NCBI GenBank assembly: GCA_022559845.1
Contig: CM040117.1
Location: forward strand, 77,041,731-77,105,730
DNA length: 64,000 nt
Direction of reading: 5' to 3'
From: Amorphophallus konjac
Taxonomy: Eukaryota; Streptophyta; Magnoliopsida; Alismatales; Araceae
Each line of letters begins with the position of its first letter. The stretch's first letter is position 1. Under the pieces are notes generated by a model. It saw nothing but the letters and a program-made list of their open reading frames with translations. It had not been told where the DNA came from and did not search any database. The translations under genes and the position numbers were made by a program. Of the stretch, positions 1 through 12,695 are shown one piece after another.

Positions 1-2694
1 CTTCTGTGAGAAAAGATATTTGAGACTCTTGTGATCGGAGTATACAGTAAACTGTACTCCATAAAGATAATGTCTCCATATTTTGAGTGCAAATACTACC
101 GCGGTCAATTCTAAGTCATGGACGGGGTAGTTCTCTTCATGCTTCTTTAATTGACGAGAAGAGTAGGCTATAACCTTCCCTTGTTGCATTAGAACACACC
201 CGAGGTCAATGCCAGAAGCATCAGTGTATACCTCGAACTTTTCTCCTTCAATTGGCAATGCTAAGATAGGAGATGTAGTAAGATGATCCTTGAGAGTTTG
301 AAAACTTCCTTCACAATCTTCACTCCATTCATAACGGATCTCCTTGCGAGTTAACCTCGTAAGGGGCACGGCGATCTTAGAGAAATCCTTGATGAATCGC
401 CTGTAATAGCCGGCAAGACCTAAGAAACTTCGGATCTCGCTAGCATTGGTCGGTCTTTCCCAGTTCCTTACAGCTTCAACCTTTGATGGGTCTACAGACA
501 AGCCATCCTTTGATATAACATGTCCGAGAAAAGTCACTTCTTCAAGCCAGAATTCACACTTGCTAAGTTTTGCATATAATTGGTTTGTCCTCAATATTTG
601 TAATGCAATCCTCAAATGTTCCTCATGCTCTTCCTTGGTCTTGGAATAAATCAATATATCATCAATAAAGACCACCACGAATTGATCCAAATAAGGCCTG
701 AATATACTATTCATTAACTGCATAAAGACAGCAGGGGCATTCGTTAGACCGAAAGGCATAACAACAAATTCATAATGGCCATACCTGCTTCTGAATGCGG
801 TTTTATGAATATCCTCATCCTTGATTCTTAGTTGGTGATATCCTGACCTAAGATCAATTTTGAAAAAGTACTTGGATCCTGAAATTTGATCAAACAATTC
901 ATCGATTCTCGGTAGTGGATACTTGTTCTTGATAGTGAGATGATTCAACTGTCGATAGTCGATGCATAACCTCATGGATCCGTCTTTCTTCTTTACAAAT
1001 AATACAGGCGCTCCCCACGGGGAAGTAATTGGTCTAATGAATCCTTTCTTAATGAGTTCCATCAATTGCTCTTTTAACTCCTTGAGTTCAGCAGGTGACA
1101 TCCTATAAGGTGCCTTTGAAATCGGACCAGCACCAGGGACTAAGTCAATGGTGAAGGCCACTTCTCTTTGCGGGGGTAATCTCGGCAAATCTTCCAGAAA
1201 TACGTCCGAAAATTCTTGTACCACTGGAATGTCTTCTAGCTTAGCTTCCTTAGCTTCTTTAACTGTGACAAAGGCAAGGAAAGATGCACATCCTTTCCTA
1301 ATGAGCTTGCTAGCTCGGAGAGCTGAAATAAGAGGGGATCTGCTCTGACCCTTGGGGCTAGTCAAGATTAGTTCTGGAAATTCCTTGAATGTAACCTTAC
1401 TATTGCGGCAATCAACCGTTGCCTGATACTTGGATAACCAATCTGCCCCTAGTATAACATCATACTCTTTCAGATCTAAACATATGAGATCAATAGGGAG
1501 ATTTCTACCCTGAACCAATACTTCACAGTTTTGGTAATGATGTGTAATATCAGTCTCATCATCCAGAGGAGTAGACAAAACTAACTTTATCCATTCCGGT
1601 TCTAGGGGTAATGGGTCAGCAAACTTCTTAGAAACAATAGAATGCGATGCACCAGTATCAATTAAGACATATGCATTCTTGGAACAAACTTTCAATGTAC
1701 CTTCCACTAAGCCGCCTTCTTCTTCTTGCTCGGTCTCCTTGATTGCATGAAGACGAGCATTCTTGGTTACCGGGTGTTTCCCGACATCGGCTTGATCGTT
1801 AAGTAATGGGCAATCGGGAATCCGATGCTCACGACTCCCACAACGGAGACATGCTCCTAGTTTCCTCCAGCATTCTTCTGCTCTATGACCCGCTTTATCA
1901 CAATGTTTGCACACTGTATTTGGAGAGGTAGTGGTGATAGAGAAGGGCTTGGTCTTCTTGAACTTTTGGTCTTGCGAGGAAATACCTCCATTGCTAGGCC
2001 TCTTCTTGAAGTTGGGTTTAAAGGAACCCGAACCTGTAACTTGTTCCTTCTTATCCTTACCACGAATCCTATCAGACAGTTCCGTGACATCTTCTAATAG
2101 TTGAGCTCGGCGTACTATCTCCGAGTAGACTTGAATGTCCATCGGCGCCAGTTGAGTAATAGCTTGGGGCCTGAGCCCATTAAGAAACCTCCTAGCTTTC
2201 ATTTTCTCGGTGCTAACTAGATGCTTAGCATACCGAGACAATCTAGAGAATTGGGCCTCATACTCGGTTACTGACAAAGATCGTTGCTTTAATGCAGCAA
2301 ATTCTGCAGCCTTCTTTTCCTGAACTCGGTCTGAGAAATATTTTGCGTTGAAGTGTTCAACGAATTCCTCCCATGTAACCTGATCTTGATTTATAGTAGC
2401 CTCTATTGATTCCCACCAGCATCTAGCATCCCTTTCTAACTGAAAAGTAGCTAATAAGACCTTATCTTGATCCGTGCATTGCATAACACGGAATATTCGT
2501 TCTGTTTCCCTAATCTAGTGTTCAGCGTCATCTGGATCAGTAGAACCCGTGAACTTGGGCGGGTTCATGTTCTTGAAGGTCTGGTGGAGACTTCCTGCTC
2601 GTTGTCCACCTCCTTGTGTTACTTGTTGCAGCACTTGAGTCATGCCTTGCAGTGTACGCTACATGTTGCGCCATTGAGTACGTTCGGCAGCCAT
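1..2694 (-). pseudogene. Gag-Pol polyprotein of element A (gag, protease, RT, RNase H start), two early stops
   Basis: The start ATG is at 2694 (MAAERTQW). In-frame TAG codons at 2659-2661 (codon 12) and 2515-2517 (codon 60) break the N-terminus; after the second I read one open frame to the window edge. Domains in order: gag capsid-like region (about 2500-2100), two CCHC-type knuckles (about 1915-1872, [14 protein letters not shown]; and about 1853-1809), aspartic protease with IDTGAS (about 1672-1624), reverse transcriptase with the FIDDILIYS catalytic motif (about 680-640) and the start of RNase H with YTDAS (about 230-195). It would encode particle protein and replication enzymes acting in cytoplasmic virus-like particles. 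With only two nonsense changes in the visible part, A looks fairly young. Confidence 0.9.
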
Positions 2695-2848
2695 TATCCT
2701 ACAATTATAATAACTAGATTAATACGTGATTTGTATCTTAAAGACTAGCATTCTATGTTAACTTTAACCCTTGGTTCTACCCAATCTCACTGGTTAAAGG
2801 TTTGAACATATCCTTGGACTTGGGTTTTCCTAGGAATTGAATACCCTA

Positions 2849-2861
2849 GGCTCTGATACCA
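2849..2861 (-). other. Primer-binding site of element A
   Basis: On the minus strand this reads TGGTATCAGAGCC, complementary to the 3' end of initiator tRNA-Met, the usual minus-strand primer of plant LTR retrotransposons. It lies seven bases inside the LTR end, which fixes the orientation. Confidence 0.92.
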
Positions 2862-4374
2862 TAAAAACTGTCACGCCCCAAGCGCGGAAGATACTCGGAT
2901 ATGCACGACGAGTTTATATCAATCATGTCAATCAGAGTAGTAGTGTATTCGACACCAAAATAGAAATGCGTAAAATAGAAAGATAACCCAATCCTTTATT
3001 TCATAATGGATAGACTATTACAAATCCAATACTCTATTCAAAAAAAAAAAGGAAAAGTACATAGTTGACTCAAGAAAATAGGAAAAAGACTAGATGACAC
3101 TTGGAGAAGTTCTATCTCTTTCACTCTTGACTATTCCCATCCGATTGACTTCCCTCGTCGTCGGAATTACCTGAAAAGTAGGGAACACATGGAGTGAGCG
3201 AACGCTCAGTAGGAAATTATATCTCAAGCGCTTAGCAAGGGGTCTAAGTAATTACATTTTTCATGAATGTACTATAGCTATGCATGCCCGCATAAAACGA
3301 CAAGATAGAGAAAGAATTTATCAATAAGACAGCAAGATGAACTAGTCATGAGCTTTCAAGAAGAGATAACAGATATTCAAGCAAGTACTTTTTAGCAAGT
3401 CATGTCAAGAACTTTGGCTATCATGTATCAAGCAAACAAGTAATTACCCTTTTTTTTCGGGTCACGCAAGTCATGTCAAGTCAAGTACGAGTCAAGTACA
3501 AGATTTATGTGGAATGTCCAATCAAGCTAGTCATGCACTCGGTATAATGCCAGATACCTTATCATTCAACTCCCATGGGCACAAGTACTTTCGGGTGCTC
3601 CTCCCAAGACCAGATCGGGCCCTATATGCGCAGGCATTTATCATGTATTTTTGACATCCACTCTTGTATATATATGTAGCCAATATGGAATTTCAACATT
3701 TTAAGCTTGTAGACACGTAGGATAACTTTGATAGAATGGAGTCCAAAAATACGATATTGGACATAGATAGGCGATAACAACGGTACAATCACGATGAACG
3801 ATGAAACTAGGTGGAATTAGGTTCCCTTAACTCGGGTACCATGACAAGTATGGACATTCTTTATATAGAATTGAGGTCCACATGAACAGTATATCAAAGG
3901 TAAGATACCCTCATTCTTATCATAGAATTGAGGTTTTACAAGAACATCATTTAATGGCATGATAATCTCATCCCATTAGGAAATTCTTATGATATACACT
4001 TGGTATAACATAAGGGCCGGTATACCATATTTCTTTAGAGTGACATGGCATTCAATAGTGTAATGGGTTTTTAGGGTACAACCAGCTCAGTCGGCCTTGA
4101 GGGAATCCAAGGCTCGAGGAGTCTTACGGAGGTCTCTATGACTAACTTGCTAGTCCAAAGGAACGGAATGTCCAATGGAGAGCTTGTATGTCAATGAGAA
4201 TTGAGGGTGATCGATAAAACATCATGAAACGTGGGACTATACTCACGGATTGGAATATAGTGCCAATGTAATATATATATGTATATATAATAAAAACCCT
4301 CGGTTACAGAAACAGGGAAGAAAATAGTTTTTATAGAAAATAACGACTTTAACTAAGTCATTAATCACATAATT

Positions 4375-5790
4375 AACGCCTTCAGTAAGGGCGTTTATCT
4401 ATTTTCCTTATTTGCAAAATTTCAATATTTCAGTATTTTACCAAAAACGCGCCCTGGTGAGGGGCGTTTCTTTACAAGTTGACGACGTATACAGTGGTCG
4501 TTCATTCTTTACTTCTATTTTTACAGTATATATATATTCAGAAATTTATCAAAAACACGCCCTAGATAGGGGCGTTACTGTTCAATTCACGCCCTGAACA
4601 AGGGCGTTAGTCAAGTGAGAGACGACTTGTACAGGGTCGTGAATTCAAGAATCTTCAGATTTCAAGTATTATAATTTCCAGAAACAAGAGGCATGGTCAT
4701 GACAGGAAAAATATCGGGATATGATCATGCACTGATTTTAGAATCATGTTTAAGTGGATATTGGATAATTAACCTGGGTAACTATTAACAATTGAGAAAA
4801 TTGACGTCCGTGTACAGGGCGTCAAATCTGGAATTGACGACCTGGTCATGGTCGTTTCTTTCAAAGTAGCGCCCTTGTCTGGGTCGCGTATTAAGGTAGC
4901 GCCCTTGGAAAGGGCGTTTCTTTCCAATAATAGAAACATTTAAAACTCGTGAAAACTATATACATGAACTAATATATATGGTTTAACATAGTTATTATGG
5001 TGATTTGGGCTACAGTGCTTGAGAAAACCTACCTTAATAATAATAATATGAAGATGAACGTGACAGGTTTTGAACTTCTACGAACTTAACAGCAGCACCA
5101 AGCAAAGATGATGCAGATGAAGAGATCGTTTGATGAAGAATCCTTGTTCTTCACTGATCAACTTGCTGTAAGTCCTACAGAAAAAGAAACTGATATTAGT
5201 TTCTTCACCTTACACATCCAGACTAAAGGTAAAGAGAATAACTTGACCCGGATGAAGAACTCTTATTCTTCAGAACATCAGGGCTTCTTAACCTGTAAGG
5301 AGAGATGAAGAATCATTAATTCTTCATGCAACCGAAAGTAATGATAAAAAAAGATAAGAAGAACTGATGTTCTTTACGTACCGTAGCAGCAGCAGATCGA
5401 CCAAATAGCTTTAGGGTTTGATAGTCAAGGGTTTTTATAGGATTTCTAGAATCCTAATGGAGTTAGAGTTGCATTGGAAGTAACACTTCCATATTAGAGT
5501 TATTACTACATTCGAACTCTTTCTCATAGTTATCAACTTACCCTGGATAAGTTCCTGGGTAGAACGGGGGACGAATTGAATTAACGACCTAGGTCAGGGC
5601 GTCGAATTTAAATTGACGCCTTGTCAGGCGTCGTTACTTGTTGAAACGCGTCCACTCAAAGGGCGTTACACTTTCTTGCCCTTTTTATTTATTTTGGTCG
5701 TTTGAAATTTGACGCCTTATTATTTGGGCGTCCTTTCTTTAATTCGCGCCTGGTTGAAGGTCGCTTATTTGTAAAGTCGCACCTTTTCCT
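4375..5790. repeat. Array of short ACGCCC/GGGCGT hairpins in LTR A
   Basis: At least ten inverted-repeat units are scattered in two clusters (about 4375-4920 and 5580-5790). Examples: CGCCCTggtgAGGGGCG at 4450-4466, ACGCCCT/AGGGGCGT at 4556-4575, CGCCCTgaacaAGGGCG at 4590-4606, and GCGCCCTT/AAAGGGCG near 4900. Loops are 2-8 nt. Spacing is irregular, so it is not a tandem satellite. The two clusters lie on either side of the TATA box at 5435. Confidence 0.8.
5429..5441 (-). promoter_or_regulatory. TATA box of the element A LTR
   Basis: CCTATAAAAACCC on the minus strand, about 470 bp from the LTR start. This is a plausible RNA polymerase II core promoter defining the U3/R boundary just downstream. 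Confidence 0.6.
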
Positions 5791-5910
5791 GAGACGTTAT
5801 TTTCATTAGAGTTTAATTCTTTTCCATTTCGGATTTTTATCTTTTCTTTACTTAGTCTTTTATTCTATTTTGACTTATTTTATTCTTTTAAATTTATTAG
5901 GGTTGCTACA

Positions 5911-7235
5911 AAAAGAGATGAGAGACTTGGAAGATGAAAATGAAACACTAAGAGATGAAATTGATGAATTGAAACTAAAAATGCAAAGCTATGTGAAGGA
6001 TAACAATTTGTGCAATGAGAAGTCAGAAGCTTTTAAACAAGTCAATTCACAACTGTTAAAAGAAAATGAAAAACTTCAGAAGGACCTAGCAGATAAACAA
6101 ACTGCTCTTGAAAAATTTATTGATGGAAGTGAGAACTTGAACGCCCTGCTAGGAACCAAAATGAACTTCAACAGAGAAGGGCTAGGGTATGAGCCAACCA
6201 AGAAGAAAACTTTTGGGTTAAAAATTACCACCTTTGTTTCATCTTCCAAAGCATCAACCTCCAAAACAATACACCAAGAAAAAAAAATAGGAGAACCAAT
6301 CAACAAAACTCCCCAATAACCCAAAAAGGTTCACCAACAATCCCAAACAGGCTGACACCCGTCCAAGCCTCAGCCTGCACATCACAAAGGAAGAGACAGT
6401 TACAATGCTAGAACAGGTCGAGACACTCCCTGGAATAGGTCGACACCCACTTGGTCAAACTCCCAACAATGCTCCAGGTTTGCACCAACAGGTCGACAGT
6501 TTCCAAACAGGAGGTCGACACATCCCTTATCCAGAGACAGTTATAGATGGACTGAACATTGGACAGGTCGAGACTTTACCTCTTATACGCCGACACCTTC
6601 TTGGGTTAGGAACAGTTATGCTCCCTACGGTCACAGGCGCAGTCAACCTCAACAACCAAGGCACTATGACACCTCCTATTCATCTAGACCAACCAACTGG
6701 AACAGATGGTCTAATCAACAATCCTTCTCCACCACTTCCAAAACTCATAAAGTCCAAAAGACTAAAGAGTAGAAAAACCAGAACTCTCAACAAAGCAAAG
6801 ATGCTAAGAAAGTTTGGATTTCAAAATCAATGTTATCCTACTTTACAGAAATGAAGAAATTATTAGGACCCAACTATCCTTGGGTTCCAAACATTGTCAC
6901 TTAATTCCTTGTGCAGGAGTGCCTTGCAGCTGTGCACAACCGTTGGTATCTTGATAGTGGCTTCTCAAGACACATGACTGGAGATAAAACCAAATTATGT
7001 CTCCTGGTTGAAAAGGAAGTTGGACATGTCACATTTGGAGGAAACAACAAAGAAAAAATCATCGGTACAGGTAAAGTTGGTAAGAACCCCTCCAACTCAA
7101 TTGATAATGTACTACTTGTTGATGGTCTGGAGTATAATTTGCTGAGCATTAGTCAACTATGTGATAAAGATCATATTGTAATTTTTGGCTCTAATGAATG
7201 TAGGATCTTGCAACCTAATTCAAAAGAAACCAAGT
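5911..7235 (+). pseudogene. Element B gag C-terminus and protease region
   Basis: The first ~130 codons are a charged coiled coil (KEMRDLEDENETLRDEIDEL...), the typical Sirevirus gag tail, truncated at the left by element A. After a stop at 6317-6319, an Arg/Ser/Trp-rich linker follows in another frame (about 6380-6770) that repeatedly contains GGTCGAC. Then comes LDSGFSRHMTG (about 6950-6980), the copia protease active-site region in which the usual Cys after DSG is Phe. Stops at 6317, about 6770 and 6901 break it. Reading continues into the pol part at 9642 once the solo LTR and its duplicated CAAGT are allowed for. Confidence 0.85.
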
Positions 7236-8689
7236 TGATGTGACACCACCTTGGGGGTGACAGCCACTCGGCTGATGCCCTTGGGCCTACAATTGCAAGC
7301 AAGTAACTTTGAGCGGCGGACTCACTATAGCGGACCGACTCGCATAGCGATCACGGTTGCTTGTAGGCAAACTGGTGATGGCGGGAAGGGTCCGAGGTGG
7401 GACCTTGCTGCTCCAGGGGTATGGCTAGCTTGGGACGGACCCCTAAGGGCCTGGGATGCCCAATTTCATGGGTGGCCAGCACGCCAAAGGCGTGGGATGT
7501 AATGTCTCTCTCACAACTCCCTCGCGGTGGCACTCAATTTGATGAGAATTTGGGACCGAGCACTCACCTCACTGCCAATGAGCAACTTAGAAACAATACT
7601 AAGCTAAACAAAGTTAAACCAGCAAGGAGAGGGGGCCAGAAACTCACCTGATCGGTGTGAGAACGTTAATCCTGACCAAAGACGAGGGCGAGCGGGGAGG
7701 CGTGGGTACGCACCCGCACGCCGCGTCGATGTCGCTTTGAACGGTGACCTACTGTTACATGCACTACACCTCACGTAAGAGGGTGATCATGGGGTAGGGA
7801 AATTAAATTACACCCAAAACTATCTCCACGCAGGGAGGGGCGGTCAGCCGGCCAGGCGGGGTGGGGAGATCGGAGTGGCCGAAGGAGATCGAATCTCGGC
7901 CTACGCTGATTGAGTCGCTGTTCTGGCTGACTACATGCAGTGCCTTGTCAGACATAGAAATCTCTGATGGGACATCTGACAGAGGATGGGTTGGCATCTC
8001 TGGAAAGCAGGTCGAGTTGGGGATCACCAAGATGAGGAATCACCACGTTTCGAGCTCAGACGAAGCGAGGCCACCGAAACTCGCAGAGTTGCGTAGGTGA
8101 CAATTCTGGGCAACCAGTGAGCTCTTTGCCAGGGTCGTACTCTCAGTTGGGGTGTCGGATTGTGGCGGGACTAGCGCCGACGTACTCGTGGGAGAGCTCT
8201 CTTTCAACAGGGACCAACGGAGATTCGAGAAGAGGTCGGAGTAGAGTGCTGGAGGTAGAACGGTGACAGGGTGTCCAAACTGGTTCTACTATACTAACCT
8301 GCACACTCTGGGGATAAATGACGGAACGTAGTGCTCTGATACTCAAATGACATCCTTATTGTTGGAGATGGTAGAGGACTTGCAGAAGACGTCCTCTTCC
8401 AAAGGGTGCACCAAGATCCTCATCGATCTGATCGTGAGAGCTGCTACAAGTCACCTCTGGCTGTCTACCAGAGACAGTCGGCGCAGTCTGGCGAGGATGG
8501 CTCCACCGAACCTCACGGACGTCGAATGGGGGCGGAACCATCTCGCCTGTGAAGCTGCTTGGATGAGCTTTCCAGCAATATGTAGTACACCACTTGAAGA
8601 TCCATGATGGCTCCAGGGCAGGCTCGGCAACTTGGAGCTCCACTGCTGCTGCTGTAGACTGGGTAGCAGGGGAGATAGGGAGGAACAAT

Positions 8690-9230
8690 GGAAGGATTAG
8701 GGGGGAGAGGAAATGATGGGAGATGGAGCTAGGGCCTTCCCTAGTGTGAGGGGGATGAGGGAGGAGGGATGTGGCCAGGAGGGTGGGGTTGGAGGTGGCT
8801 GGGGTCGCAGCTAGCAGGTGGAGGGGGAGAGAGGTGCGGCCAAGGGTGGAGGGTGAGAGAGAGAGGGGGGGGCGCAAGTGACCCTTGGGAAAGGGGGGGG
8901 AGATGTTTGAATTTGGTTTAAAGGTGGGTGATCAATGGTGGTCATGGGAAGGGGAAGGGGTGTGTTGGGAGATGGAGAGGTGTGTTGGGGAAGGGAAGGG
9001 GTGGCTTGGGAAAAGGAATGGTTGTGTTGGGAAGTGAACGGTTGTATGGGGAGTGTCAAGGGTTGTCTTGGGAGGGGAGGGAGTAATGGTGGGATTAAAT
9101 GGGGTATGGGGAGGGGAGAGGGGTTTTAATGGGAGTTGAATGGGGAGGAGAGAGAGAGAATTTTGAAATTTTGGGGGGGAGGAGAGAGAAAGGGTCACCC
9201 CTTTTAGAGAGAGAGAGGGGGGGAGCTTCT
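8690..9230. repeat. G-rich strand-asymmetric tract in the solo LTR
   Basis: The plus strand is almost pure G/A/T with many GGGG and GGG runs and a loosely repeated GTGTTGGG/GGAAGGGG unit at 20-35 bp spacing (clearest at 8935-9100). The sense (minus) LTR transcript would be C-rich here. Proline/serine-rich frames on minus are a by-product. Confidence 0.7.
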
Positions 9231-9307
9231 CACTCCAAGGAAGAAAATTCTGTGGGAATTCAAAATTTTCTCAATATCTCATTAGCTTCAAATGGAAGAA
9301 ATGGGGT

Positions 9308-9319
9308 CCTATTTATAGG
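9308..9319 (-). promoter_or_regulatory. TATA box of the solo LTR
   Basis: CCTATAAATAGG on the minus strand. The same local context (GGGTCCTATTTATAGGGAT on plus) recurs in LTR D near 31270-31286, supporting a conserved promoter. Confidence 0.55.
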
Positions 9320-9636
9320 GATCCCACAATTTATAAAAATTCCATGACTTTTAGACTAATGACAAGAAACCGAGGGGAAGGGGGTGCCCCTGGGCCTAAC
9401 CCACTTAATTGAGCCCATTAACCAACCTAACCAACCTAATGACAACTAACTTAGGTGGATGACTCATTAACCTAGGGACTTGACTCAAATAAAAGGAAAA
9501 TTACATAATTATGACTCAAAGAAAATATGAAAATTACATGCCATGACTCAGAAAAATGTGGCGAACATCATGGAGCACTATTGGCAAACAACGAGATCCT
9601 CGAAAAAAAATGGGATGGTCGATGATGTCTCCATCA

Positions 9637-12415
9637 CAAGTTTTCTGGTAAAAGAGTCAACAACGTGTACATGATTGGCTTAGATGACCCTGCTCATATA
9701 AATCTTTATCTTATGACACCCAAATCCGAATTAGCTTGTTTGTGGCATCGTAGACTAGGTCATGTTAGTTACAATACTCTTCATAAATTGGTGAAGCATT
9801 CCATTGTCAAAGGTCTGCCTGAAATTAAATTCAAACTGATTGTGATGCATGTGCTCAAGGAAAATAGACTAGAAAGTCATTTAAAAGCAGATCTGAAAAC
9901 TCATCATCTAAACCACTTGAACTAATCCATATTGACTTGTTTGGTCCAACCAAAACAGCTAGCTTAAGTGGTAAAAGATATGGTTACGTCTTAGTAGATG
10001 ACTTTACTAGATTCACTTGGGTATTTTATCTTGCACATAAAAGTAATACCTTTGATGAGTTTTAGGCACTATATATGCAAGTAAAGCAAGATGGTAAGTT
10101 TAAGATCTCCAACATTATTTCAGATCATGGTGGTGAATTCGATAATTCTGACTTTGAAAATTTGTGTAAAACTGAAGGAATCATTCACAAGTTTTCATCA
10201 CCACGGACTCCTGAACAAAATGAGGTTGTTGAGAGGAAGAATAGAACTCTCATAGAAATGGCACACACAATGCTTGCTGAAAGGCATCTACCAAAGAGAT
10301 TTTGGGCAGAAGTGGTAAACACTGCATGTTATATCATCAACCGCTCAATGGTAAGGCCACTCACCCAAATGACTCCATATGAGCTGCTGAATGGTAAGAA
10401 GCCATCTCTCTTTCACATGAAAGTTTTTGGGTCAAAGTGCTTTGTTCATAATAATGATAAAAGAGCTCTGGACAAGTTTGAGCCCAAGAGCGAAGAAGGA
10501 ATATTTCTTGGGTATTCCGACAAGTCTAGAGCTTATAGTCTATAATCTTAAGACCCTTTGTGTGGAAGAATCCCCTCACATCACCTTTGATGAAATTGAT
10601 CATAACAACACTTACAGGGAAGATGATGATGGGGAATTCCTGAACGTAAAAGGAAAAGAGGAACTTCCACAAGAGGAGACACAAGCAAATGAGGACCAAG
10701 GAGAACCAAGTAATACTCCAGTCACCGACGCAGATGAAGGTAATACTCAACTTGATCTAAGAGTATTGAAAGACCATCCATTGGAAAACATCTTAGGTAA
10801 TCTACATGACCGAACCAAAACTAGGTCTCATTTCAAAATTATAGATGAAATTGAACAACTTGCTCTTGTGTCTCAAACTGAACCCAAAAATATTGTAGAG
10901 GCCTTAAAAGAAAACTGGATCAATTCTATGCATGATGAATTAAACCAGTTTGAAAGAAATAAGGTATGGCATCTTGTTCCTGGACCTCAAGAGAAATCAA
11001 TCATAGGAACCAAATGGGTTTTCAGAAATAAACTAAGTGAAGATAGAAAGATAGTAAGAAACAAATCCAGATTGGTGGCTCAGGGGTATAATCAAGAATT
11101 TGGCATAGATTATGAAGAATCTTTTGCTCTTATTGCTGGACTTGAAGCCATTAGGATCTTGCTAGCATTTGCATGTTCTCATAAAATCAAACTGTAGCAA
11201 ATGGATGTTAAGAGTGCTTTTCTAAATGGTCTTATTAAAGAAGAAGTCTATGTAGAGCAACCCCCCGATTTTGAATGTACATATTTCAAAGATCGTGTTT
11301 ATAAGTTGGACAGGGCTTTATATGGCTTGAAGCAGGCACTTAGAGCTTGGTATGACAGACTAAGCTCATACCTCACCGAACAAATATATTCAAGAGGTAA
11401 TGTAGATCAGACACTATTCACCAAGAAACAAGGTAAGGATATCTTGATAGTTCAGATTTATGTGGATGACATAGTGTTTGGGTCCACTAAACCTTAAATG
11501 TGTGAGGAGTTTGCTAAACTCATGACCAATGAATTTGAAATGAGTATAATGGGTGAGCTTCAATTCTTTCTTGGCTTGCAGATCAATCAAAGTAATGAAG
11601 GATGCTTTATCAATCAAGCCAAATATGTGAAGGAGTTGCTGAAAAAGTTTGATATGACCAACTGCAAACCATTAGGAACTCCTATGGGGACTGCCACTTC
11701 ATTGGATGCAGATGAACAAGGTATTCTTGTAGATGCAAAGCGGTACAGAGGTATGATAGGATCATTACTCTATCTAACTACATCTAGACCAGACATTCAA
11801 TTTAGTGTTTACCTTTGTGCTAGATTTCAGTCTAGTCCTATAGAGTCCCACTTGACTGCTGTCAAGCGTATTTTTAGATGCCTTGTTGGCACTCAAGAAT
11901 TGGGACTATGGTATCCTGCATCTTGTGAACTTTCACTTATTTCATATTCAGATGCAGATTATGCAGGATGCAAACTGGAGTGCAAGAGCACTAGTGGCTA
12001 TTGCCAATTTCTTAGTGGGTGTTTGGTTTCTTGGGCCTCCAAGAAACAGCACTCGGTTGCCCTCTCAACTGTAGAGGCAGAATATGTTGCTGCAGGGAGT
12101 TGTGGCACCCAAGTACTGTGGATCAAACACCAACTCCAAGACTATCTAATAGATCTTGGCTGTGTTCCCATTCTGTGTGATAACACCAGTGCTATAAATC
12201 TTGCAAAAAACCCAGTAATACACTCTAGGACTAAACACATTGAAATTAGGCATCATTTTATAAGGGATGAAGTCCTCAAAAATCACTTTGAGCTCCATTT
12301 TGTAGACTCAGAAAATCAGATTGTAGATATCTTCACAAAACCCTTAAGCAATGATAGGTTCACAATATTAAGGAGAGAGCTTGGTCTATGCAGACCTCAA
12401 TCCACTCAGGTTTGA
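9637..12415 (+). pseudogene. Element B pol: integrase, reverse transcriptase, RNase H (broken)
   Basis: Copia order IN-RT-RNase H. The zinc-finger half HRRLGH and CDAC lies near 9748-9860, then the DDE integrase core (IDLFGP near 9930, SDHGGEFDN near 10122, EQNEVVERKNRTL near 10214). RT has the YVDDIVFGS catalytic motif near 11458 and RNase H has SDADYAGC near 11950. It ends at TGA after LCRPQSTQV. Breaks: a stop near 9868, a stop near 10062, a frameshift around 10530-10560, TAG at 11195-11197 and TAA at 11495-11497. The product would replicate and integrate the element in virus-like particles and nucleus; this copy cannot do so unaided. It is closely related to element G pol. Confidence 0.92.
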
Positions 12416-12672
12416 GCTATCTATTTCTCCTTCGATGCTATGCTTACTTGTCTTTGCTGTGATTGAAACACGCATATCTGCTTTGATTTAGAACTGGTCC
12501 ATTGGCTATATGAACCTTGCTTTGAATGATGGTCACATTCAGGGGGAGCCTGTTTGCATTTCTGATTGTTTTTAGTTGAACATCATCCTATGACTGAATG
12601 TTATATTAAATGACGAGAAGTGGAAAGATAGGTCACGCCTATCAAGAAACTCTCTTCATGCGTGAGGATAGG

Positions 12673-12695
12673 CCTCCGCCAAGTACCATGAGTCA
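12673..12695 (+). promoter_or_regulatory. Conserved Sirevirus post-pol motif (copy in B)
   Basis: Begins CCTCCGCCAAGTACCAT and ends AGTCA. It matches 21917-21939 (minus, element C) and 41975-41997 (minus, element G) at nearly every base, although flanking sequence has diverged. Function unknown. Confidence 0.7.

Larger units (their letters stand above)
1..5910 (-). mobile_element. Element A: Ty3/gypsy chromovirus (Tekay/Del-like), 5' part
   Basis: Read on the minus strand, this shows a 5' LTR (5910 to 2869), a tRNA-iMet primer-binding site, then gag-pol running off the left window edge. Order PR-RT-RNase H without a preceding integrase is Ty3/gypsy. The RT type and the very long LTR beginning TGTAGCAACCC resemble the Tekay/Del chromoviruses; this lineage call is from family knowledge, as the integrase/chromodomain lies outside the window. 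The right junction at 5910/5911 cuts the gag coiled-coil of element B, so A inserted into B. The target-site duplication cannot be checked because A's other end is outside. Confidence 0.9.
2869..5910 (-). mobile_element. 5' LTR of element A (about 3.04 kb)
   Basis: On the minus strand it begins TGTAGCAACCC at 5910 and ends GGCGTGACA at 2869, with TG...CA termini. U3 is about 470 bp up to a TATA box near 5435; the remaining 2.5 kb is R-U5. No long reading frame is convincing. Short stretches match other LTRs in the window (D at 29791-31544 and I at 54008-56499), for example the block around 4070-4200 against 30245-30360, so these three are related families. Confidence 0.88.
7236..9636 (-). mobile_element. 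Solo LTR (2,401 bp), Ty3/gypsy-like
   Basis: This begins TGATG and ends CATCA, a perfect 5-bp terminal inverted repeat, and is flanked by CAAGT at 7231-7235 and 9637-9641. No gag, pol, PBS/PPT pair or second LTR is present. A TATA box at 9308-9319 reads on the minus strand, giving a short U3 (about 320 bp) and a long R-U5 (about 2 kb), as in the Tekay-like LTRs A and D. The insertion splits B pol exactly between the protease region and the integrase zinc finger. Open frames inside are low-complexity and not convincing genes. Confidence 0.85.

Noticed and set aside
8332..8342. GCTCTGATACT as a minus-strand primer-binding site, making 7236-9636 a small complete element
   Set aside because: It departs from the PBS after ten bases and no pair of LTRs flanks it; a solo LTR explains the ends and TSD better.
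8356..8877. 173-codon minus frame in the solo LTR
   Set aside because: Pro/Ser/Leu low-complexity translation of the G-rich tract; no domain, and inside the LTR.
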